Source: an uncultured Lamprocystis sp.
Lineage (GTDB): Bacteria > Pseudomonadota > Gammaproteobacteria > Chromatiales > Chromatiaceae
Length of the DNA stretch: 32,987 bases
Direction: 5' to 3'
Assembly: GCF_903933125.1 (NCBI RefSeq)
Contig: NZ_CAIZIZ010000544.1
Coordinates: 1-32,987 of the forward strand
Shown here: positions 7,518 through 16,553 of the stretch, one piece after another
Position numbering within the stretch: the first letter of the stretch is position 1
How the letters are laid out: every line of letters begins with the position of its first letter
Notes under the pieces: generated by a model
What the model saw: only the letters and a program-made list of their open reading frames with translations
Told to the model about the DNA's origin: nothing
Database searches by the model: none
Program-made: the position numbers and the translations under genes

Positions 7518-9418
7518 ACGACCCGGAGCTTGGAGTGGGCCGCCAGGAATTCCCGCTCCGGCAGCGTCAGCGTCGCCAGTTGGGTCGGCGGCGGAACCGC
7601 GGTCGTCGCCGGGTCGTGGAACCAGCGATCCCAGATGGCCTGAAGCTCGCCGGGGCCCAGGGTATTGCGCGCCTTGTCCAGAACCCGCGCCAGCGGTTCC
7701 AAGTCGCGACGCATCGCGAACAGGGCCGCCTGGATCGAGGTCGCGCCGTCGCCGAGATCGGCCGATCCCTTGGCTTCCACGCCCCCGATCAGGTGCTCCG
7801 CGAGCAGATAACGACCGTTTTGCCGCTCCAGGATCGCGGCATCCGCGTGCCCCGCGGCGACCGCCTCCAAGGCCTCGCGGTAACCGGCCACCGGGAATTG
7901 CTGAATCTCCGGGTGACTGCCGACAAGCCGCCGCATCAACTCCGACCCGACGGGAGTCGCCAGGGTCCGGCCGCGCAAGGCGTCGAAGTCGGCGCAATCC
8001 GTGCAGTCGGTGCGCGCGAAGATGGTGAACGGCACCGGATAACGGCGGGCGCTGAAGTTCAGGAAGCCTTCGCGTTCCGTGGTCACCAGGCTGTTGATCG
8101 TCAGGTCCGCGCGGCCCTCCCGCAAGTTTCGGTAGATCTGCTCGAGGCTCTGTTCCTGCCAGTCCAATTCCAGTCCGGCCAATTGCGCCATGCGCGCCAG
8201 AAGCTCCACCGTGTAGCCGGTGGGGCGGCCGTCGCGCATCAATGCGTAAGGCGCGATCTCCGCAAAGCGCACGCGCAGCCGCGGCTGGGCGGCGATGGCG
8301 GTGCGCTCCGCGTCGTTCAGAACCAAGGGGGCATCCGGGGGCGGCGGCGCCCCGGCAGCCTCTGGAACGAACACCAGGTCCGCGCTGGGCAGCGTCTGCG
8401 CGGCCAGCCCGGTCGCTACAAAGAGATCTTGAATCCGGTTCAGTTGGATCGGATCGATTGACCCGATCGGGTAGACCTCCGGCAAAATGGCGGAGTGGGT
8501 CTGATGCGCCTCGAAACGCAGGTGATCGCGCTCCTTACCCTGGGTGTTATAACGCGCCAGAATGAGATCCACCAGATCGTCCGGATGGGCCAGAGCGTAC
8601 TCCCACCCGCGGTTGGTCGCCGCGACGAAGGCGCGCACCCGCGCGGGATGGGCCGCCGCATAGTCCGCGGCGGTGAACAGATTCAGATCATAGAGCGCGA
8701 TCCCGTAATCACTCGGATCGACGACATTGAAGGGCACACCGCGTTGATGCAGATAGAAGGGCTCGTTCGTGGTGAAGGCCGTCATGGCGTCCACCTCGCC
8801 GCGCACGAAGGGCTCAACCGAGAAGCTGTGCGGAACTACCTGCAGATCGCTTTCGGTCAGACCGCCGAGTTTGAGCATTTGCCGGATGTTGGCGCTGCCG
8901 AGCTCCTGCGCATTGGCCATGACCCGCAGTCCCTTCAGGTCGGCCGGTGAATAGAGGCCCGGCCGCACCAACAGCACCAGCGGTGAGCGTTTGAGATAGG
9001 AGGCCAGCAAGCGGATCGGCCGTCCGCTCATCCGCTCGGCAATGACGGTGCTGTAGTAAGTGCCGAAGTCGGCGCGTCCGGCGACGACCGCGTCGATGAT
9101 GTCGATTCCCTCAGCATACTCGCGCAACTCCACCGCGAGCCCGGCGTCCCGGTAATATCCCTGCTCCAGGGCCGCGTAGAAACCGGCGAACTGCCACTGA
9201 TGACGCCACTGAAGCTGCACCGAGATCGGGGTCAAGGGCGCACCCTCGACACCCGCGGACCCGCCGGTCTCGCCTGCCGGCGGCTCGGCCCAACCGGTCA
9301 CCCACCAGCAAACACCAACCACGGCCGCGACCAGGATGAACCAGGTCGACAGCGGTTGGCGACGGACGGTGGATGACGAGAACGCGTTCACCGGTACATT
9401 AGACCCGCTACGGCGCAC
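7469..9418 (-). CDS. N-terminal part of the giant sensor: membrane anchor, NMT1/THI5-like and SBP_bac_3 domains
   Basis: About 649 codons. A short cytoplasmic start is followed by a hydrophobic segment (TWFILVAAVVGVCWW, about residues 25-40). An NMT1/THI5-like binding domain comes next (about 65-330; VQLQWRHQWQFAGFYAALEQGYY, SKG-type motifs replaced by family variants). A first SBP_bac_3 domain (about 375-600; LRVRFAEIAPYALMRDGRPTGYTVEL) and the first strand of a second (LRVVYTDAPP) follow, and the frame then closes after 16 unrelated codons. The next reading frame resumes with GRHTGYTVEL, exactly the expected continuation. A deletion of 3n+1 bases at about 7499, perhaps removing a 6-residue loop present in the first domain, explains this. 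The start codon is uncertain: GTG at 9418 or the in-frame GTG at 9391. Confidence 0.8.
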   Translation of the reverse strand: MRRSGSNVPVNAFSSSTVRRQPLSTWFILVAAVVGVCWWVTGWAEPPAGETGGSAGVEGAPLTPISVQLQWRHQWQFAGFYAALEQGYYRDAGLAVELREYAEGIDIIDAVVAGRADFGTYYSTVIAERMSGRPIRLLASYLKRSPLVLLVRPGLYSPADLKGLRVMANAQELGSANIRQMLKLGGLTESDLQVVPHSFSVEPFVRGEVDAMTAFTTNEPFYLHQRGVPFNVVDPSDYGIALYDLNLFTAADYAAAHPARVRAFVAATNRGWEYALAHPDDLVDLILARYNTQGKERDHLRFEAHQTHSAILPEVYPIGSIDPIQLNRIQDLFVATGLAAQTLPSADLVFVPEAAGAPPPPDAPLVLNDAERTAIAAQPRLRVRFAEIAPYALMRDGRPTGYTVELLARMAQLAGLELDWQEQSLEQIYRNLREGRADLTINSLVTTEREGFLNFSARRYPVPFTIFARTDCTDCADFDALRGRTLATPVGSELMRRLVGSHPEIQQFPVAGYREALEAVAAGHADAAILERQNGRYLLAEHLIGGVEAKGSADLGDGATSIQAALFAMRRDLEPLARVLDKARNTLGPGELQAIWDRWFHDPATTAVPPPTQLATLTLPEREFLAAHSKLRVVYTDAPPAAIPAIPWN

Positions 9419-9627
9419 TCGGTCATCTCTTTTCCCGTCGGACAGCGTCCAGCCACTTTCCCCCAGAGCGATCCGAGGCCACGACGGGCCGCCTCAACTC
9501 GGTTGCATTTCGCCCCACCCGAGGCCATCTTTCATCCCTAAACTGCGTCCAGCGCAAACTGCCTAATTCTCATGGTGTGTTCGGCCTTGGGGATTTCACC
9601 AACCTCGGTGGAACCGCAGTTTACGAT

Positions 9628-9710
9628 AAACCGCGCCAGATCCAGTCATCGTCGCGTCTGCCGAGGCCGATCTCATCCAAAAACATCGCATACCGCGCTT
9701 GGCGCGGTTT
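9628..9710. repeat. 11-bp inverted repeat in the 9419-9737 gap
   Basis: AAACCGCGCCA at 9628-9638 and its exact complement at 9700-9710 frame about 60 bases. A second shorter inverted pair (TAAACTGCG near 9540 and CGCAGTTTA near 9615) lies just left. They look like REP-type remnants. The rest of the gap between the giant sensor start and the CbiX-like gene shows no gene. Confidence 0.35.
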
Positions 9711-9737
9711 CGACGCGACCGCTGCCAGGATTGCCCG

Positions 9738-10568
9738 ATGCCCGCAACACTCTTGATTGACAATGGCTCGTCGCGCCCGGACTCAACGCTGGCCCTGCGT
9801 GCCCTGGCGCAGGCGCTCGGCCGACGCACCGGCGCGGCGGTCCACCCGGTCTCACTCCTGCATGCGGATCAGATCCCCGCCGCTGCTTTGGACGGCCGAC
9901 CGGCGGACACCCTCGAACCCTATTTGCGCCGCGCCCTGGCCAGTGGTGAGCGGGAGTTTCACCTGCTCCCCCTCCTGTTCGGACCCAGCCGCGCCCTGAG
10001 CCGCTTTATCCCCGAGCTGATTGCCGACCTGCGCCGGACCCATGGTCCATTCCTGGTCCGCATCGCCCCTGAATTGTGCCCCCTGCCGCGCGGCGAACCG
10101 CGGCTCGCCGACCTTCTGGCCGAACACATTCGCGCGACCGCCGCCGCCCGTGCCATCGCCCCCCGCCGACTGGTGCTGGTCGACCACGGCTCGCCGATTC
10201 CCCAGGTCACCGCCGTGCGCACCTGGCTCGCACAGCGTTTGCGCGAACGGATCGATCCCGGGGCCGTCCTGACCGAGGCCGCGATGGAGCGGCGGCCAGG
10301 CCCTGAATACGACTTCAACGGCGACCTTCTGGATCTGGTGTTGCACCGCCTTGCCGCCGCGGATCCGATCACCCCGGTGATCGTCGCCATGTTGTTCCTC
10401 GCGCCCGGCCGCCATGCCGGACCCGGCGGGGATATCGCCGCCATCTGCGCCGCGGCGCAGGCCGACTGCCCCGGCTTCCAAGCCCACCCCACCCCACTGG
10501 TCGGCAGCCACCCGGCCCTGATCGAGATCCTGGCGGATCGGCTCACCGGGGCCGCGACACCCCTTTAG
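9738..10568 (+). CDS. CbiX/SirB-like chelatase family protein, two-domain form
   Basis: 276 residues built of two CbiX-like halves. The family inserts cobalt, nickel or iron into sirohydrochlorin-type tetrapyrroles. The C-terminal half keeps both expected metal-handling histidines, H150 in VLVDHGSPIP and H226 in FLAPGRHAGPGGDI. In the N-terminal half the matching positions read LIDNGSSRPDS (N9) and LLFGPSRALSRFIPEL, so both histidines are lost and only the second half is likely catalytic. The ATG at 9738 (MPATLLIDNGSS) is preferred to in-frame starts further left because homology begins there. It lies near cobalamin genes on the same strand but is separated from them by the opposite-strand DUF1015 gene. 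A role in cobalt insertion is plausible; a divergent chelatase-like function cannot be excluded. Confidence 0.8.
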   Translation: MPATLLIDNGSSRPDSTLALRALAQALGRRTGAAVHPVSLLHADQIPAAALDGRPADTLEPYLRRALASGEREFHLLPLLFGPSRALSRFIPELIADLRRTHGPFLVRIAPELCPLPRGEPRLADLLAEHIRATAAARAIAPRRLVLVDHGSPIPQVTAVRTWLAQRLRERIDPGAVLTEAAMERRPGPEYDFNGDLLDLVLHRLAAADPITPVIVAMLFLAPGRHAGPGGDIAAICAAAQADCPGFQAHPTPLVGSHPALIEILADRLTGAATPL

Positions 10569-10681
10569 CTCGAACAACGGCATTTGCGCTTCTGGACGGT
10601 AGCTGGCACACGATCGTCCGGCAGCCCGGCGAATGCACTACGGTAGCCCAAGAATCTGAGTATAGCCAAGCCGGGCGCCGA

Positions 10682-11947
10682 TCAATCAAGCACCAGACTG
10701 ACCATCCCATCCGCCAGCTTGGTCTCGAACCAGGTGCACTTGGGCGGCATGGTCTCACCGAGGTCGGCGACCGCGAACAGATCGGACAAGGCGGTCGGAT
10801 AGAGCGAGAAGGCCAGGCGCATGGCGCCGCTGTCCACCGGTTGCATCAGTCCTTCCAGGCCGCGGATGCCGCCGACGAAGTCGATGCGCGGATCATGGCG
10901 GGGATCGCCGATCCCCAGGATCGGCGCCAGCAGGTGATCCTGGAGCAGCCGCACATCCAGACGGGCGACTGGGTCGGCGGTCGGGATGCGGCGCGGGTCA
11001 AGGGTCAGGCGATACCAGGCCCTGTTCCCGACGTGATCCCCCGTTTCATCAAGATAGAGTCCGAACTCACCGGGTCGGTCCGGCAGCACCGGCACCGGGC
11101 TTGCGGTCACCGTGCAGCGCTCGGCGACCCGGCGCAGGAAGTCCGCCGCGTCCAGGCCGTTGAGATCACGCACCAGCCGGTTGACGGACAGGACCTGAAG
11201 CACATCGGCGGGGAAACTGACCGCCAGGAAACGGTTGTAGTCCTCGGCGCCGGTATGATCCGGGTTGGCCGCCTGGCGGGCGGTGCCGATGCGTTCGGCC
11301 GCCGCGGTGCGATGGTGTCCGTCGGCGATGTAGAGGCGCTCCTGGGTCTCAAAGCCGGCGGTGAGCCGGTCGATCAGCGGCTGGTCCACGATCGGCCAGA
11401 GTGTGTGCCGCACCCCGTCCGCCGCCAGGACGTCCACGGCTGGTTGCCCCTGCGTGATCGCCGCGAGAGTGTCATCGATCTCCGGCGCGCGGCGATGGAT
11501 CAGCAAGGCCGGCCCGGTCTGAGCGTTCAGGGCCGCGATCTGGCGCACCCGATCCTCCTCCTTGGCCGTCAGGGTGACCTCGTGGCGCCTGATCCGTCCC
11601 TTGCGGTAGGCCGCCAGCGACGCCGCCAGCACCAGCCCGGTCTGAACTTGGGCGCCGCGGATGAGTCGATAACAGTAGTAGCAGGGCCGCGCGTCGCGCC
11701 GCAGCAGCCCGGCCGCCTGTAGCCGCGCCAGCGTGGTCGCGGCCTGGGCAAAGCAGACCGGATCGTCGGGGCACTGATCGGGAGGAAAATCCACCTCCGG
11801 GCGCGACAGGCGCAGGAAGCTCCAGGGCCGCCCGACGACCAAGGCGCGTGCCTCGGCGGCGTCCATCACATCATAGGGCGGTGCGATCAACTCGGCGGCG
11901 CGTTCGGGGACCGGGCGCAGGCCGGTGAAGGGGGCGATCAGAGGCAT
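10682..11947 (-). CDS. DUF1015 family protein
   Basis: 421 residues from the ATG at 11947 (MPLIAPFTGLRP). Family signatures are visible: PFTGLRPVPERAAELIAPPYDVM near the N-terminus, PWSFLRLSRPE, and the strongly conserved IADGHHRTAAAERI in the middle. DUF1015 proteins are soluble and of uncertain function, and are often encoded near amino-acid or one-carbon genes. Nothing here adds a specific role. An ATG at 11971 is also in frame, but a candidate -10 box ends seven bases before it, which would leave that start without a leader. Transcribed away from cobB, with which it shares the 11948-12215 region. Confidence 0.85.
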   Translation of the reverse strand: MPLIAPFTGLRPVPERAAELIAPPYDVMDAAEARALVVGRPWSFLRLSRPEVDFPPDQCPDDPVCFAQAATTLARLQAAGLLRRDARPCYYCYRLIRGAQVQTGLVLAASLAAYRKGRIRRHEVTLTAKEEDRVRQIAALNAQTGPALLIHRRAPEIDDTLAAITQGQPAVDVLAADGVRHTLWPIVDQPLIDRLTAGFETQERLYIADGHHRTAAAERIGTARQAANPDHTGAEDYNRFLAVSFPADVLQVLSVNRLVRDLNGLDAADFLRRVAERCTVTASPVPVLPDRPGEFGLYLDETGDHVGNRAWYRLTLDPRRIPTADPVARLDVRLLQDHLLAPILGIGDPRHDPRIDFVGGIRGLEGLMQPVDSGAMRLAFSLYPTALSDLFAVADLGETMPPKCTWFETKLADGMVSLVLD

Positions 11948-11978
11948 GGTGCAAGGGTCGGCAGCGGTCATGGGTGCG

Positions 11979-12007
11979 ACTATAGCGCGGGAGCGGAGCG
12001 TCAAGAA
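11979..12007 (-). promoter_or_regulatory. Candidate promoter for the DUF1015 gene
   Basis: On the minus strand TATAGT (11979-11984) is a good -10 hexamer. A TTCTTG at 12002-12007 gives 17-bp spacing; the better-looking TTGACG at 11999-12004 gives only 14 bp. A start site near 11972 would leave a leader of about 25 bases to the ATG at 11947. Confidence 0.35.
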
Positions 12008-12027
12008 CAGGTTAAACACGACCAAAA

Positions 12028-12137
12028 TCGTTGTCGTTGTCGTTGTCGTAATCGGAGAACCGATTCAACTCAGGCATGAACATGCCGTTGTCGATCGGGT
12101 TTCGAGTTTCAATTCTCGATTACGACAACGACAACGA
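12028..12137. repeat. Inverted pair of CGACAA hexanucleotide-repeat arms (copy 2)
   Basis: The left arm (12028-12059) has (TTGTCG)x3 followed by TAATCGGAGAA. The right arm (12111-12137) has AATTCTCGATTA followed by (CGACAA)x2 and CGA. The spacer holds a further small palindrome (GGCATGAACATGCC, 12073-12086). The right arm equals the reverse complement of 1261-1287 over 27 bases. It lies in the divergent region between DUF1015 and cobB, so the transcript leader of either gene could contain it. Confidence 0.75.
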
Positions 12138-12215
12138 CCGGGATCGCTCTGCCTCAAGATCCGGTAGACTCCCGCCCTGCGCAACCTGTCTCCTGTACTC
12201 GCCACGCAATTTACG

Positions 12216-13508
12216 ATGACCGTCCACTGCCCTGCCCTGTTCATCGCCGCCCCGGCCTCCGGTCAGGGCAAGACCACGGTGACCGCGGGCTTGGCCCGAC
12301 TGCACCGGCGCCTCGGCCGCCGGGTCCGCATTTTCAAGACCGGCCCGGACTTTCTCGATCCCATGACCTTGGGGTGGGCCGCCGAGAGCCCCGTTTACAA
12401 CCTGGACCTGTGGATGTGCGGTGAAGACCACTGTCGGGCGCTGCTGCATCAGGCCGCCGGGAAGGTCGACCTGATCCTGGTGGAGGGAGTAATGGGCCTC
12501 TATGACGGGACGCCCTCGGGCGCCGACCTGGCCGACCACTTTGAACTGCCCGTGCTGTGCGTGATCGACGCCGCCGCCATGGCGCAGACCTTCGCCGCGC
12601 TGGCCTGGGGGCTGACCCGTTTCCGTCCGGGGCTGCGCCTCGCCGGGGTTTTGGCCAACCGGGTCGGGGGTGCGCGTCACGCGGCCATGCTGACCGAGCA
12701 CCTGCCGGCCGACCTGCCCTTCCTGGGCGCGCTGGCCCGCGACGCCGAGATGGAGTTGCCGCATCGCCACCTGGGGCTCTGGCAGGCGGAGGAGATTGCC
12801 GGCCTGGATGCGCGGCTGGACTGCGGCGCCGATGCCCTGGCCCAGACCGGGCTCGCGCACCTGCCGCCCCCGGTCGCCTTCCGCCCGGCCGCGCCCCGGC
12901 CGACGACCGAACCGCTGCTGACCGGGGTGCGGATCGGCGTGGCGCGGGATCTGGCCTTTTCCTTTCTCTATCAGGCGAACCTGGACACACTGCGCGAAGC
13001 GGGCGCCGAGCTGCACTTCTTCTCTCCTCTCGCGGACGCGGTGCTCCCTCCCTGCGATGCGCTCTATCTGCCCGGCGGCTACCCGGAACTGCATCTGGAT
13101 GCGCTCGCCGCCAACACCGCCATGAAATACGCCATCCGTGCCCATCAGGCCGCGGGGCGCCCGCTCCTGGCCGAGTGCGGCGGCTTGCTGTATCTGCTCG
13201 ATTCATTGGCCAACCCGGACACTGATCCAATCCCCATGGTCGGTTTGCTGCCGGGCCGGGCGCGCATGCAAGCGCGGCTTACCAACCTGGGGCTGCACGC
13301 GGTAAGACTTCCCGAGGGCGACCTCCGAGGCCATACCTTTCACCATTCCAGCGCGGCGATCGACCTGGAGCCGCTGGCCCGCACCGCGCCGTTACGCGAT
13401 CAGGGCACCCCCGAGGCGGTCTACCGCCTGGGCCGGCTCACTGCCTCGTATCTGCACCTGTATTTTCCATCCAACCCCGGCGCTGCCATCCGACTGTTTC
13501 TGCCATGA
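12216..13508 (+). CDS. cobB: Cobyrinate (or hydrogenobyrinate) a,c-diamide synthase
   Basis: 430 residues, the usual length for CobB/CbiA. The enzyme uses ATP and glutamine to amidate the a and c side chains of cobyrinic or hydrogenobyrinic acid in the cytoplasm. The N-terminal dethiobiotin-synthetase-like domain shows the P-loop variant APASGQGKTTVTAGL and KTGPDFLDP, then LVEGVMGLYDG. The C-terminal class I glutaminase domain has PGGYPEL, the nucleophile C321 in LAECGGLLYL, and a late histidine in SYLHLYF. It starts at an ATG without an evident Shine-Dalgarno. Its stop overlaps the cobD start (ATGA), indicating translational coupling. Whether the route is aerobic or anaerobic cannot be decided from this gene. 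Confidence 0.93.
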   Translation: MTVHCPALFIAAPASGQGKTTVTAGLARLHRRLGRRVRIFKTGPDFLDPMTLGWAAESPVYNLDLWMCGEDHCRALLHQAAGKVDLILVEGVMGLYDGTPSGADLADHFELPVLCVIDAAAMAQTFAALAWGLTRFRPGLRLAGVLANRVGGARHAAMLTEHLPADLPFLGALARDAEMELPHRHLGLWQAEEIAGLDARLDCGADALAQTGLAHLPPPVAFRPAAPRPTTEPLLTGVRIGVARDLAFSFLYQANLDTLREAGAELHFFSPLADAVLPPCDALYLPGGYPELHLDALAANTAMKYAIRAHQAAGRPLLAECGGLLYLLDSLANPDTDPIPMVGLLPGRARMQARLTNLGLHAVRLPEGDLRGHTFHHSSAAIDLEPLARTAPLRDQGTPEAVYRLGRLTASYLHLYFPSNPGAAIRLFLP

Positions 13509-14542
13509 ACCGATTCGCTGAACCCGAGATCACCGCGGTCGACCTGGACGCATTGCTGCCCCACGGCGGCCGGCTACGCCAGGCCGCCGCCCGCTACCGG
13601 GTTCCGCTGGCGGACTGGCTCGACCTTTCCACCGGTATCAATCCGCAAGGCTGGGCACTGTCCTGGTCCGGAGCGACCGAACCGGGCCTGTGGTCGCGCC
13701 TGCCCGAGGATGACGACGGGCTGGAACAGGCCGCCGCAAGTTACTACGGCACCAAACATCTGCTCCCGGTAGCCGGATCCCAAGCCGCGATCCAGGCGCT
13801 GCCGCGCTTGCGTGCACCCGGCCGGGTCGGCGTCATCGCTCCCGGCTACGGCGAACACGCCCGCGCCTGGGCGCTGGCGGGACACCGGGTCACCCCGCTG
13901 GCGGTGGAGGCGATCGAGACCGCGCTGCCGAGCCTTGATGTGCTGGTGCTGATCCATCCCAACAACCCGACCGGCGCCCGCTTCCTGCGGGCCGACCTGT
14001 TGCGCTGGCATGGCTTACTCGCCGAGCGCGGCGGCTGGCTGCTGGTGGACGAGGCCTTCATGGACACCACACCGGGGAAAAGCCTCGCCGCCGTGTGCCC
14101 GCGGCCCGGCCTGATCCTGCTGCGCTCACTCGGCAAGTTCTTCGGTCTGGCGGGGGCGCGGGTCGGGTTCGTGCTTGCCGATGCGGCGGTGACTCAACCG
14201 CTGGCGGCCCTGCTGGGCCCCTGGACCATCGCTGCACCATCCCGTTGGATCGCCGCCCAGGCACTCGCCGACACCCCCTGGCAACTGGCGGCCCAGGCCC
14301 GGCTCATCGCGGCCGGTGCACGCCTTGCTGACCTGCTGCGCGCTCATGGTCTGCCGCCGCAGGGCGGCTGCGCACTGTTCCAGTGGGTGCCCACCGACCG
14401 GGCAATCGAGATCCATGAGTCACTGGCCCGGGTCGGCATCCTAACCCGCCTGTTCGACAACCCGCCCGCCGTGCGCTTTGGACTGCCGGGACCAGAGACC
14501 GAATGGGCGCGCCTGGAAGAGGCGCTGAACGCAATGGCTTGA
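13505..14542 (+). CDS. cobD: L-threonine-O-3-phosphate decarboxylase (CobD/CobC type)
   Basis: 345 residues; a class I/II aminotransferase-fold PLP enzyme that decarboxylates threonine phosphate to (R)-1-amino-2-propanol phosphate, the linker of the cobalamin nucleotide loop. Visible signatures: HGGRLRQAA and [10 protein letters not shown] at the N-terminus, the HPNNPTG loop (151-157), the VDEAF strand (181-185), and the PLP lysine K211 in [17 protein letters not shown]. It overlaps cobB by four bases and precedes cobQ, so it belongs to a cobalamin operon. It could in principle be a histidinol-phosphate aminotransferase paralogue, but the N-terminal HGG motif and the context favour CobD. Confidence 0.92.
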   Translation: MNRFAEPEITAVDLDALLPHGGRLRQAAARYRVPLADWLDLSTGINPQGWALSWSGATEPGLWSRLPEDDDGLEQAAASYYGTKHLLPVAGSQAAIQALPRLRAPGRVGVIAPGYGEHARAWALAGHRVTPLAVEAIETALPSLDVLVLIHPNNPTGARFLRADLLRWHGLLAERGGWLLVDEAFMDTTPGKSLAAVCPRPGLILLRSLGKFFGLAGARVGFVLADAAVTQPLAALLGPWTIAAPSRWIAAQALADTPWQLAAQARLIAAGARLADLLRAHGLPPQGGCALFQWVPTDRAIEIHESLARVGILTRLFDNPPAVRFGLPGPETEWARLEEALNAMA

Positions 14543-14614
14543 CCCTGCCCGGGCCTTTCTGCGACCGTCCGACCCTGTCGGCGCGGCAAGCGCCTATCCG
14601 CGAACCCTGAGCCG

Positions 14615-14754
14615 TAAGGTGATTTCCGGAACACCGGATACCACCCACCACCGGCTCGGATGTCGATGCGACTTCAGTCGCACCGATTCGGACGCAGGTG
14701 CGACTGAAGTCGCACCTACATTGACGGATATCCAAATTGTCGGAAATCGCCTAA
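14615..14754. mobile_element. 140-bp palindromic element (A) with TTAGGTGATTTCCG-type ends, abutting cobQ
   Basis: The ends are inverted repeats: TAAGGTGATTTCCG at 14615-14628 and CGGAAATCGCCTAA at 14741-14754 (12 of 14 complementary). The core contains a 16-bp perfect inverted pair, TGCGACTTCAGTCGCA at 14667-14682 and its complement at 14699-14714, followed by CCTAC. The same ends recur around different cores at 29873-30088 and 32818-32970. The element ends five bases before the cobQ ATG, so it supplies the immediate leader of cobQ. No gene inside. Confidence 0.7.
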
Positions 14755-14759
14755 CCAGG

Positions 14760-16223
14760 ATGAAGACCCCCACCCTCATGGTGCAAGGCACCACCTCCGA
14801 TGCCGGCAAGAGCCTGCTGGTCACCGCCCTGTGCCGCTGGGCGACGCGCCGCGGGCTGCGGGTGGCGCCTTTCAAGCCGCAGAACATGGCCCTGAACAGC
14901 GCCGTGACCAGCGACGGCGGCGAGATCGGCCGCGCCCAGGCGGTGCAGGCCCAGGCCGCCGGCCTGCCGCCCCACACCGACATGAACCCGGTGCTGCTCA
15001 AGCCCAATACCGACATCGGCGCCCAAGTCATCATCCAGGGTCAGGCCGTCGGCAACATGAACGCCGTCAGCTATCAGGAGTACAAACGCATCGCCTGGAC
15101 CGCCGTGCTGGACTCCTATGAGCGGCTGGCCGACCAGTACGACGCCATCCTCGTTGAGGGCGCCGGCTCGCCGGCCGAGATCAATCTGCGCGCCCAGGAC
15201 ATCGCCAACATGGGCTTTGCCGAGGGCGTGGACTGCCCGGTGATCCTGATCGCCGACATCGACCGCGGCGGGGTCTTCGCCCATCTGGTCGGCACCCTGG
15301 CGCTGCTCTCCGCGAGCGAACAGGCGCGCGTTCAAGGCTTCGTCATCAACCGCTTTCGCGGCGATCTCGCCCTGCTGCAATCGGGTCTCGACTGGCTGAC
15401 CGAGCACACCGGCAAGCCGGTGCTCGGGGTGCTGCCTTACCTCAAAGGGCTGCACCTGGAGGCCGAGGACGCGGTGGCCCGTGACCAGGACGACAAAGCC
15501 GGGGCCGGCCTGCGGGTGGTGGTGCCGGTGCTCCCGCGCATCAGCAACCATACCGATCTCGACCCGCTGCGCCTGCATCCGGGGGTGGACCTGCGGCTGA
15601 TCGGACCGGGCGACCCCATCCCGGCGGCGGACCTGATCCTGCTGCCCGGCTCCAAGTCAGTGGCAGCGGATCTCGACTGGCTGCGTGCTCGCGGCTGGGT
15701 CGCAGCCATCGACCGCCACCTGCGCTACGGCGGCAAGCTGATCGGCATCTGCGGCGGCTTCCAGATGCTCGGTCAGGCCATTCATGACCCACTGGGCCTG
15801 GAGGGCGTGCCCGGGCGCACCGCCGGTCTCGGGTTGCTGGACTTCGAGACGACCCTGGATGCGCACAAGCGGCTAACCAACGTCAGCGGCCGGCTCGTCC
15901 TCAATGACGCGCCGGTCACCGGCTATGAGATCCATGCCGGCATCAGCACCGGACCCGCCCTGGAGCGGCCAGCAGCCTGGCTGGATGAGGGTCCGGACGG
16001 GGCGATCAGCGCCGACGGCCAGGTGCTGGGCACCTATCTGCACGGGCTTTTCGAGTCCCCCGCCGCCTGCGACGCCCTACTCGCCTGGGCCGGCCTGGAC
16101 CAACCCCGGACCCGCGACTATGCAGCACTGCGCGAGGCCGCCATCGAGCGCCTGGCTGACATGGTGGAGGCACATCTGGATACGGTTGCCCTTGAGCGCC
16201 TGCTGCTGCGGCAACTGGGTTGA
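14760..16223 (+). CDS. cobQ: Cobyric acid synthase (adenosylcobyrate synthase)
   Basis: 487 residues, normal for CobQ/CbiP. It amidates the b, d, e and g carboxylates of adenosylcobyrinic a,c-diamide using ATP and glutamine. The N-terminus shows the family start [12 protein letters not shown], then KPQNMALNS and [14 protein letters not shown]. The glutaminase domain has the nucleophile C331 in [11 protein letters not shown], and a GYEIHAG / YLHGLFE C-terminal signature. The ATG at 14760 gives the expected N-terminus. The open frame extends further left through the repeat element, but that part has no homology. No clear Shine-Dalgarno precedes 14760 (AGGA overlaps the start codon), and the in-frame ATG at 14778 has AGGA 17 bases upstream. 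Insertion of element A may have altered translation. Confidence 0.94.
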   Translation: MKTPTLMVQGTTSDAGKSLLVTALCRWATRRGLRVAPFKPQNMALNSAVTSDGGEIGRAQAVQAQAAGLPPHTDMNPVLLKPNTDIGAQVIIQGQAVGNMNAVSYQEYKRIAWTAVLDSYERLADQYDAILVEGAGSPAEINLRAQDIANMGFAEGVDCPVILIADIDRGGVFAHLVGTLALLSASEQARVQGFVINRFRGDLALLQSGLDWLTEHTGKPVLGVLPYLKGLHLEAEDAVARDQDDKAGAGLRVVVPVLPRISNHTDLDPLRLHPGVDLRLIGPGDPIPAADLILLPGSKSVAADLDWLRARGWVAAIDRHLRYGGKLIGICGGFQMLGQAIHDPLGLEGVPGRTAGLGLLDFETTLDAHKRLTNVSGRLVLNDAPVTGYEIHAGISTGPALERPAAWLDEGPDGAISADGQVLGTYLHGLFESPAACDALLAWAGLDQPRTRDYAALREAAIERLADMVEAHLDTVALERLLLRQLG

Positions 16224-16260
16224 AACCAGGGGTCCAATGCCTCAACCTTGAAACTGCGGT

Positions 16261-16417
16261 CGATCACAAACGCCAGTCGATATCCCGAAGGAAAATGCCT
16301 GCTATTGCACGCGCCAACACGCAAGCGACTTGGGGGAGAACCCCATGAGGTGCAGTCTGTGCGACCTTGATCATGCTTCCGGCCAGTGCCCGTGCGCCGC
16401 GCACTGGCCAACCGCGT
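16261..16417 (+). pseudogene. 5' relic of the UPF0158 gene (leader plus first codons)
   Basis: Bases 16261-16367 match 17131-17238 closely, including the leader CCAGTCGATATCCCGAAGGA, the SD-like GGGGGAGA, and an ATG at 16345 encoding MRCSLCDL (intact copy MKCSLSDL). Similarity stops where the motif CCTTGATC-N6-CCGGCCAG begins (16365-16386), the same motif that forms the ends of the 125-bp MITE. The frame then ends after 24 codons at 16417-16419. The copy is a truncated duplicate, not a gene. Confidence 0.7.
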
Positions 16418-16445
16418 AGGATGCGGTGAGTACTCGAACCGCATC
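16381..16445. repeat. Two adjacent hairpins, second of GTAGGATGCGGT REP type
   Basis: A first hairpin pairs GGCCAGTGC (16381-16389) with GCACTGGCC (16401-16409). A second begins GTAGG at 16416 and pairs GATGCGGT (16420-16427) with ACCGCATC (16438-16445). The second has the GTAGG head typical of REP units. Together they fill much of the 16224-16553 gap between cobQ and the DUF433 gene, and the cobQ transcript may end here. No U-run is present. Confidence 0.5.
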
Positions 16446-16553
16446 ACCCATCCCCGCACTCCCAAGTCCGTGGGGTGCGATCGGGAGCGCGTAGGCGAGC
16501 GGGCGGGGCCGTTGGGCCTCGCAGAGCCCATCGCAAGCTGAACGGAGACCTGT

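Noticed and set aside
12138-12215. Possible cobalamin riboswitch before cobB
   Set aside because: No B12-box-like sequence with supporting stems could be recognised, and the leader is short and dominated by the CGACAA element.
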